A stretch of DNA of 64,000 nt. Origin: Diospyros lotus (taxonomy: Eukaryota; Streptophyta; Magnoliopsida; Ericales; Ebenaceae). The position numbers and the translations under genes were made by a program. The stretch lies in the NCBI RefSeq assembly GCF_014633365.1, contig NC_068338.1, forward strand, positions 9,248,616-9,312,615, read 5' to 3'. The notes under the pieces were generated by a model. That model did not search any database. It worked only from the letters and a program-made list of their open reading frames with translations, and was not told the origin of the DNA. Of the stretch, positions 59,037 to 64,000 are shown piece after piece (position 1 is the first letter of the stretch; every line of letters begins with the position of its first letter).

Positions 59037-61014
59037 CTTAGGAGGCCTGAAAGAGTTTCACTTCATCCCACCTCAAAATCTCATGTGAGTAGTGATCCCT
59101 ACTTAGGAAGCTTACCCGAGGATCTAACCACGGACCATTCTGCTATAACTGAGAGAGAGTTGTTTCCCCTCCTCCGAAAATACCACCTCATTCATGATGA
59201 GTATTGGTATAGTGAACCCGGAGGTCTGAAAGCTCACCAGGCCCCCCCATGGTTGTATCACCGTCTACGAGCAGGCCTTGGCTGCTGGCCTTAGGTTCCC
59301 CCTCGCGACTCCTGTAGTTGAGGTGTTCGCTATCGTGGGGTTATGCCCATCTCAATTGACTCCCAATGGCTGGATGTGCCTATCTACCTTCGTTCTTTGC
59401 TGTCGAGCTTAGGACATTGAGCCCACTGCTCAACTATTCTTTAGGATGTTCAAGGTAATTTCCATTAGCAAAACTGAACCTCGATTCGCCTTTTGCCCCC
59501 TCAACCAGCGTCAGTTCATAGTTGATAATCCCATGTCGGCGAAATGGTGGAAGAGTAGATTTTTCTTTGCTAGCCTAAGAGATGGGGGGGGGTCAGCTTC
59601 GGGGTGCCAGTTGAGTGGGCTTTCCAGCCCTCAAAGGTCCGTAGTCGCAAGATCACGCAAGACGAGTTTCATAATATTCAGATCTCGAGGGAGCTGAACC
59701 CTATCAGCGCTCGGGTCCTGATATGTGATCGCACCTTGTACCTAGGGGGTTTATCCACTCACACTTGCTTCGAGCCTGATGTCACTTTGGGTAGTCATTT
59801 TCCCACTATTTTCATACTTTTCTAACTTGCTTTTCTTGCCCTTAATATCTTGTTTTCGCATTTGCAGCTGAGATGGTGAGCACAGCTTTCATCTGGGGGA
59901 AGAACAAACGGAGACCCACGGAGGACGAGGGCGCCCCAGCTCTTACGAGGGGAAAGGCTGCCTTGAATGCTCCTCCTGCTGAGGAAGGAGAGCCTAGTTA
60001 TGCTAAGAGGAAGGGGACTTCCCATCCTCCGAGAAAGCTCATGCTAGCCCCAGAGTCTCCCCCCCCATAGACCAGACCATGTTCCTGATTGGGGAGTGAA
60101 GGCAAGCGATCTCAGCCGGAACACTCAGGTGGTAAGACGTATGATTCACCACTTCGCCACTCTCATCGATCGTCAGGTGCTGGCTGAGCAGTCCTCGGAG
60201 GCCATAGAAGCCACATTGTGCAAGTATTTGGCCCAGGTAATCACCTATACTTTACCGACATCCTCCAGTCTCATCTATGTTATCTCCACTTGTCTTGCCC
60301 ATTACAGGTGGTCACACTCGTTTCGGACTTTTCTGGATGTTTCTCTCAAGCTTCCAAGAAGACCTTGGAGCTAGACACCCAGCTGCAGGAGAGAGACGAG
60401 TTACTGGAGAGCCACAGGAAGAACTTGGATGAGTTGTCCTCCCAGAGGCAAGCTTCAGACCTACGTATTCAGGAGCTAGAGGCAGAGCTATCTCGGACGA
60501 GCTCCAAGCTATCCCTGGCGAACTCAGTCATTCGCCAATACGAGCGCAAGTATGCCGAGCCTATCAAGCTCCCTGAGGTAGAGGAGTTCCTCCAGAAGAA
60601 CCTGCAGGACGCTTGGACAAAGGGATTCCAAGCTCATGAGACAGAGGTATTACGAGCTCATCCAGACTTGGACATGTCCAATGTTCGGTCTGTTGCGGAG
60701 ATTCTGGCCGGGATGGAGGACTCGGAGATGGCCGACGATGATGATGGGCCTCCTGATGCTTGAGCTTTTCTTCTTTTTCTAGCTAGGGCCTTTTGTACTT
60801 CCTCTATTATCATGTATTGGACCATCTCACTTTTATACAATGCCGTTTCATTTTGACTGTTCATCTTTTGCTTGCGAACATATGGGCTGAGACTAGTTGA
60901 ACCTCGATCCCTTCCATAGTTAACGAGGGTGAATTTGACCCTTGGTTCTCCCTAAGTCAACAATCAGGAGGGTGCTGTGTTGTAATTTTTCCTTGGCCAT
61001 TAGTCCACCCTTGG

Positions 61015-61400
61015 GGGACAGCCGAGGGCTCGTGACCCATGAATGAATCTTTTCGTGGCCATCAGTCCACCGTTGGGGACAGCCTAGGGCTCGTGACCCT
61101 TGGATTTTAGCCACTCCCACGCGAAGGAGGGTGTTAGCCAGAGTTTTTCCATGGCCCTTAGTCCACTTTTGAGGACGGCCTAGGGCTCGTGACCCTCGAA
61201 TTTTAGCCACTCCCATGCGAAGGAGGGTGTTGGCTAGAGTTTTTCCGTGGCCTTTAGTCCACTTTTGAGAATGGCCTAGGGCTCGTGACCCTTGGATTTT
61301 AGTCACTCCCACGCGAATGAGGGTATTGGCTAGAGTTTTTCTGTGGCCTTTAGTCCACTTATGAGGACGGCCTAGGGCTCATGACCCTTGGATTTTTCTT
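61015..61400. repeat. 96-bp tandem repeat, about four copies, in Tat 3' region
   Basis: GCCTAGGGCTCGTGACCC recurs at 61082, 61178, 61274 and 61370, each with TTTTAGYCACTCCCAYGCG and TGGCCTTTAGTCCAC in between. It lies between the antisense ORF and the integrase end. Tat elements commonly have variable tandem repeats in this zone. Confidence 0.85.
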
Positions 61401-61508
61401 CGATGAAGTATAATCCTTTGTACAATTGCTATTAGATGAAGAGAATACGAAGCCTTGCCATTAGTCGTAAAGAAAAAGAGTACAAAGAGATTCGGGGAAT
61501 TCCCTTGC

Positions 61509-63994
61509 TCATTGATAAAACTTCCTTAAGTTTTGCACATTCCAAGTATGCTTCAGGGGCTTGCCTTCCATGTCTTCTAGTCGATATATCCCCAGACTCA
61601 GGGATTCCACCACCCGATACGGTCCTTCCCAATTCGGAGTTAGTTTATTCATGTCCCGAGGATGACTCACGTCAAACCGTCGTAGTACAAGATCTCCCGG
61701 CATGAAGCTCCTAGCGTGGACTCGTCGATTGTAGTACCTAGCAATGCGCCGATTATATGCGGCTTGTCGAATTCGTGCCAGATCTCGAAGCTCATCCATC
61801 AAATCCAAGTTGCACCTTAGCCCTTGCTCGTTAATCTCAGGATCGAAATGCTCCACTCGGTAGCTCCTCACCCCAATCTCGACAGGGATGAGAGCCTTCA
61901 AGCCATAACACAGTGTGAAAGGGCATTCTCCTGTAGCCGTTCGCGGTGTGGTTCGATAAGACCATAGTATACTGGGGAGCTCATCTACCCATCGACCGTC
62001 CGCCTTCTCAACCCGACCTCAGAGTCCTTGCAAAATGGTCCTGTTCGTCAGCTCTACCTGCCCATTAGCTTGAGGATGGGCGACCGAGGTAAAATGATGC
62101 TTAATCCCCAACTCGCGGCACCATTCTTGCATCGATCGGTCCTCGAATTGGGTGCCATTGTCAGTTATTAGCACCCTTGGAATACCAAACCGGCAGACGA
62201 TGGATTTCCAAAGAAATTGTTTTACCCTCCGGCCTGTAATAGTCACCACAGGCTCGGCTTCCACCCACTTAGTGAAGTAATCGATGGCTGTTATCAAGTA
62301 CTTGTTCTGTCCAGCCGCTAGCGGAAAAGGCCCGAGGATATCGACTCCCCACCTGGCAAAGGGACAAGGCGAAGCCAGGTGGGTGAGTTCAGCTGTCGGG
62401 GTGTGAACTAGGTTGGAAGTTTTTTGGCATCTCTCACAAGTCTGGACCAAATGCCTGGCGTCGCTCATCATTGTCGGCCAGTAATACCCCTGTCGAAGGG
62501 CCTTATGGGAAAGAGACCGAGCTCCGATGTGACTGCCGCAAATCCCTTCGTGGATTTCCCTTAGGATGTAGTGGGCCTCGACCGGCCCCACGCACTTTAG
62601 CAGCGGCTGAGTGAAGGATTTCTTATAAAGGTCTGATCCAACCAGTAGAAACTTGGCAGCCTGGCGCTTGAGTTTTCGACTTTCTTGTTCCTCCTCTGGT
62701 AGCCATCCCTTGGTCAGATGTGCTACGATGGGATCCATCCAACTTTCAACCCCTTCCACGCAAAGCTGCTCTGCCTCAATCTCTATGCTCCTCTGGGGCA
62801 ACGACTCCATGTAGACAGCTCGGGAATCCCTAGGGAAGGAAGAAGCAGCTACCATCGAGAGAGCATCCGCCACCGCATTCTGTGCCCGTGGGACATGATT
62901 GACTTTCACCGTCTGAAATCGTGCCATAAGATCCTTGGCTATCGCCAAGTATTGGGCCATGGCGTCCTCTCGGGCCTCGAACTCCCCTGTGACCTGTTGC
63001 ACAATTAAATTCGAGTCAGAATATACCTCCAGATCCCTGACTCCCATTTGTTCCGCTAGTTTGAGCCCGGCAATGAGCGCCTCATACTCGGCCTCATTGT
63101 TAGAGGCATTGAACTCGAAGTGGAGGGCATACGGCCAAGCCTGGCCATCGGGGCCTTGGAGTAGTAATCCAGCGCCACTACCTCCGACACTGGAGCTGCC
63201 ATCCACAGAGAGAGCCCAAGTCTGGGAAATCCCTTTGTTTGCTTCCTCTGGTCGGGTACCCTCCACGATGAAGTCGGCAAGAGCCTGCGCCTTGATGGCC
63301 AGCCGAGGTCGATAGTCGATGTTGAAAGCACTCAGCTCCACTGCCCATTTGAGCATCCTCCCTGACAAGTCCGGCTTTCCCAGCACATGCCTCAGCGGCT
63401 AACTTGATAGGACGATAATGTGGTGTGCCTTAAAATAAGGGCTCAACTTTCGAGCGGAGATGACTAGGGCATAGGCCAACTTTTTTGTTGGAGTGTAACG
63501 AATCTCAGCTCCGGCCAACCTCTTGCTCACATAATAGACCGGCTTTTGAATTTTGTCCTCCTCCCTTACCAAAACCGAACTGACAGCTTCATCCGAGGCA
63601 GCCAGATAAATATATAGTGACTCTCCCGACTGTGGTTTAGCCAAGACTGGGGGGGAGACTAGACACTGTTTCAGCTGCTCAAATGCCTCCTGACATTCCT
63701 CTGTCCATGCAAAATTATGGACTTGAGTCAAGGCCTTAAAGAATGGTAATTGTCTTTCCGCAGATCTTGACAAGAACCTCCCTAATGCTGTTATCCTCTC
63801 GGTTAGCCTTTGCACCTCCTTGATACTTCGAGGGGGAGGCATCTCAGTATGGCCTTTATCTTTGAGGGGTTAGCCTCAATTCCCCAGTAATGCACCATGA
63901 ACCCCAAGAATTTACCAGCTGTAAACCCAAAGGCACACTTGGCCGGGTTGAGCTTCATCTGATACTGGCGTAAGGTTCTGAGGCACTCCTCCAA
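61509..63994 (-). pseudogene. pol: Tat-lineage pol: RT end, two RNase H domains, integrase
   Basis: Reading leftward, the RT end (63994-63803; KLNPAKCAFGFTAGKFLGF) is followed by a frameshift near 63840. RNase H 1 (63842-63402; FEQLKQCLVSPPVL, VYYVSKRLAGAE) lacks the usual catalytic Asp at its first strand, which reads YIYLAASDEA. A TAG at 63399-63401 follows. The archaeal-type RNase H 2 (about 63285-62880) keeps its acidic residues in LSVDGSSS, NNEAEYEALIAGL, EVYSDSNLIVQQV and AVADAL. Integrase has the HHCC finger (HIGARSL ... CERCQ) and Asp, Asp, Glu in WGVDILGPF, ITDNGTQF and NGQVELTNR. A TGA at 62019-62021 then breaks it, and the C-terminal part continues in frame to 61509 (NWEGPYRVVE). 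In normal order this enzyme set copies and integrates the element; here it is inactive. Confidence 0.85.
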
Positions 63995-64000
63995 GTCGTC

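Larger units (their letters stand above)
47807..60763 (+). pseudogene. Additional antisense ORF of Tat element (Transposase_28-like), split by the LARD
   Basis: Plus-strand coding sequence opposite to pol. Its first exon starts where an ATG would be, but the codon is ATA (47807). It encodes a Ser/Glu-rich N-terminus and runs to 47928, where the LARD sits. It resumes at 59042 in the same frame (ITERELFPLLRKYHL, APPWLYHRLR). After a one-base shift near 59265 comes a segment with AAGLRFPLATPVVEVFAIVG and LTPNGW, resembling the putative plant gypsy-type transposon domain (PF04195). Further exons are 59868-60236 and 60308-60763, bounded by TTTGCAG, CAG/GTAATC and ATTACAG. The last encodes a Leu/Glu/Arg-rich coiled coil (LQERDELLESHRKNLDELSS) and an acidic DDDDGPPDA tail. 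The function of such ORFs is unknown. It is dead here through the lost start, frameshift and insertion. Confidence 0.65.
46417..64000 (-). mobile_element. Tat-lineage Ty3/gypsy retrotransposon, 5' part outside window
   Basis: Read on the minus strand, pol (RT end, RNase H, second RNase H, integrase) enters from the right edge. A 96-bp tandem array, an oppositely oriented additional ORF, a polypurine tract and the 3' LTR follow. The second, archaeal-type RNase H before integrase is the signature of the Tat lineage. An antisense ORF between pol and the 3' LTR is known in several Tat families. The element is split by the 11.1-kb LARD. Pol carries stops and a frameshift, so it is inactive. Its 5' LTR, primer site and gag lie outside the window. 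Confidence 0.85.

Overview
This is plant nuclear DNA, almost certainly from an angiosperm. It is AT-rich and nearly filled with nested transposable elements. The evidence is a plant-specific DUF247 (UPF0481) gene, LTR retrotransposons primed by initiator-Met tRNA, 5S-carrying Cassandra-type LTRs, Tat-lineage Ty3/gypsy sequences with a second RNase H, and CACTA, Mutator, PIF/Harbinger and Helitron elements. The species cannot be told from the sequence. No intact host protein gene was found.

1-15 kb. A retroelement LTR cut by the window edge (1-4962) contains a 2.5-kb solo LTR (2260-4791, target duplication GAAAT). A gag-only Tat-like gypsy element follows (5613-9123). Its 3' LTR carries a 1.3-kb CACTA-type element, which itself holds a tRNA-derived SINE-like piece. 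A 3.0-kb non-autonomous Helitron lies at 9228-12258. AT-rich repeats and a CACTA end lead to a dead copia gag-protease fragment at 14.2-15.2 kb. That fragment is split by two solo LTRs of Cassandra type, and the segment between them is inverted exactly at the LTR borders.

15-36 kb. This region holds three LTR copies or elements of one copia family with GTCGAC arrays. They are a solo LTR (15644-17435), a full-length but dead Sirevirus-like element on the minus strand (20523-28156) and an inverted solo LTR (29152-33335). The last is interrupted by a solo LTR of another family (29480-32263). A separate copia-type LTR sits at about 18.36-20.28 kb. AT-rich intergenic DNA with a small hairpin element runs to 36.7 kb.

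36.7-44 kb. A DUF247 gene was once continuous. It is broken by a 1.16-kb Mutator-type fold-back element with a 9-bp target duplication, by a 3-kb LTR-derived insertion, and by stops and a frameshift. A PIF/Harbinger-type MITE lies downstream.

44-64 kb. An LTR fragment (44677-46416) is followed by a minus-strand Tat-lineage gypsy element that runs off the right edge. It shows its 3' LTR, polypurine tract, a plus-strand (antisense) additional multi-exon ORF, a 96-bp tandem array, and a degenerate pol (integrase, second RNase H, first RNase H, end of RT). Inside the antisense ORF sits an 11.1-kb retrotransposon (47929-59036) with 2.5-2.7-kb LTRs, target duplication CTTAG, primer site and polypurine tract. 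It has no recognisable coding region, so it is a LARD-type non-autonomous element.

LTR boundaries with matching target duplications are solid because they are read directly. Lineage names and domain names come from reading motifs by eye, without database searches.
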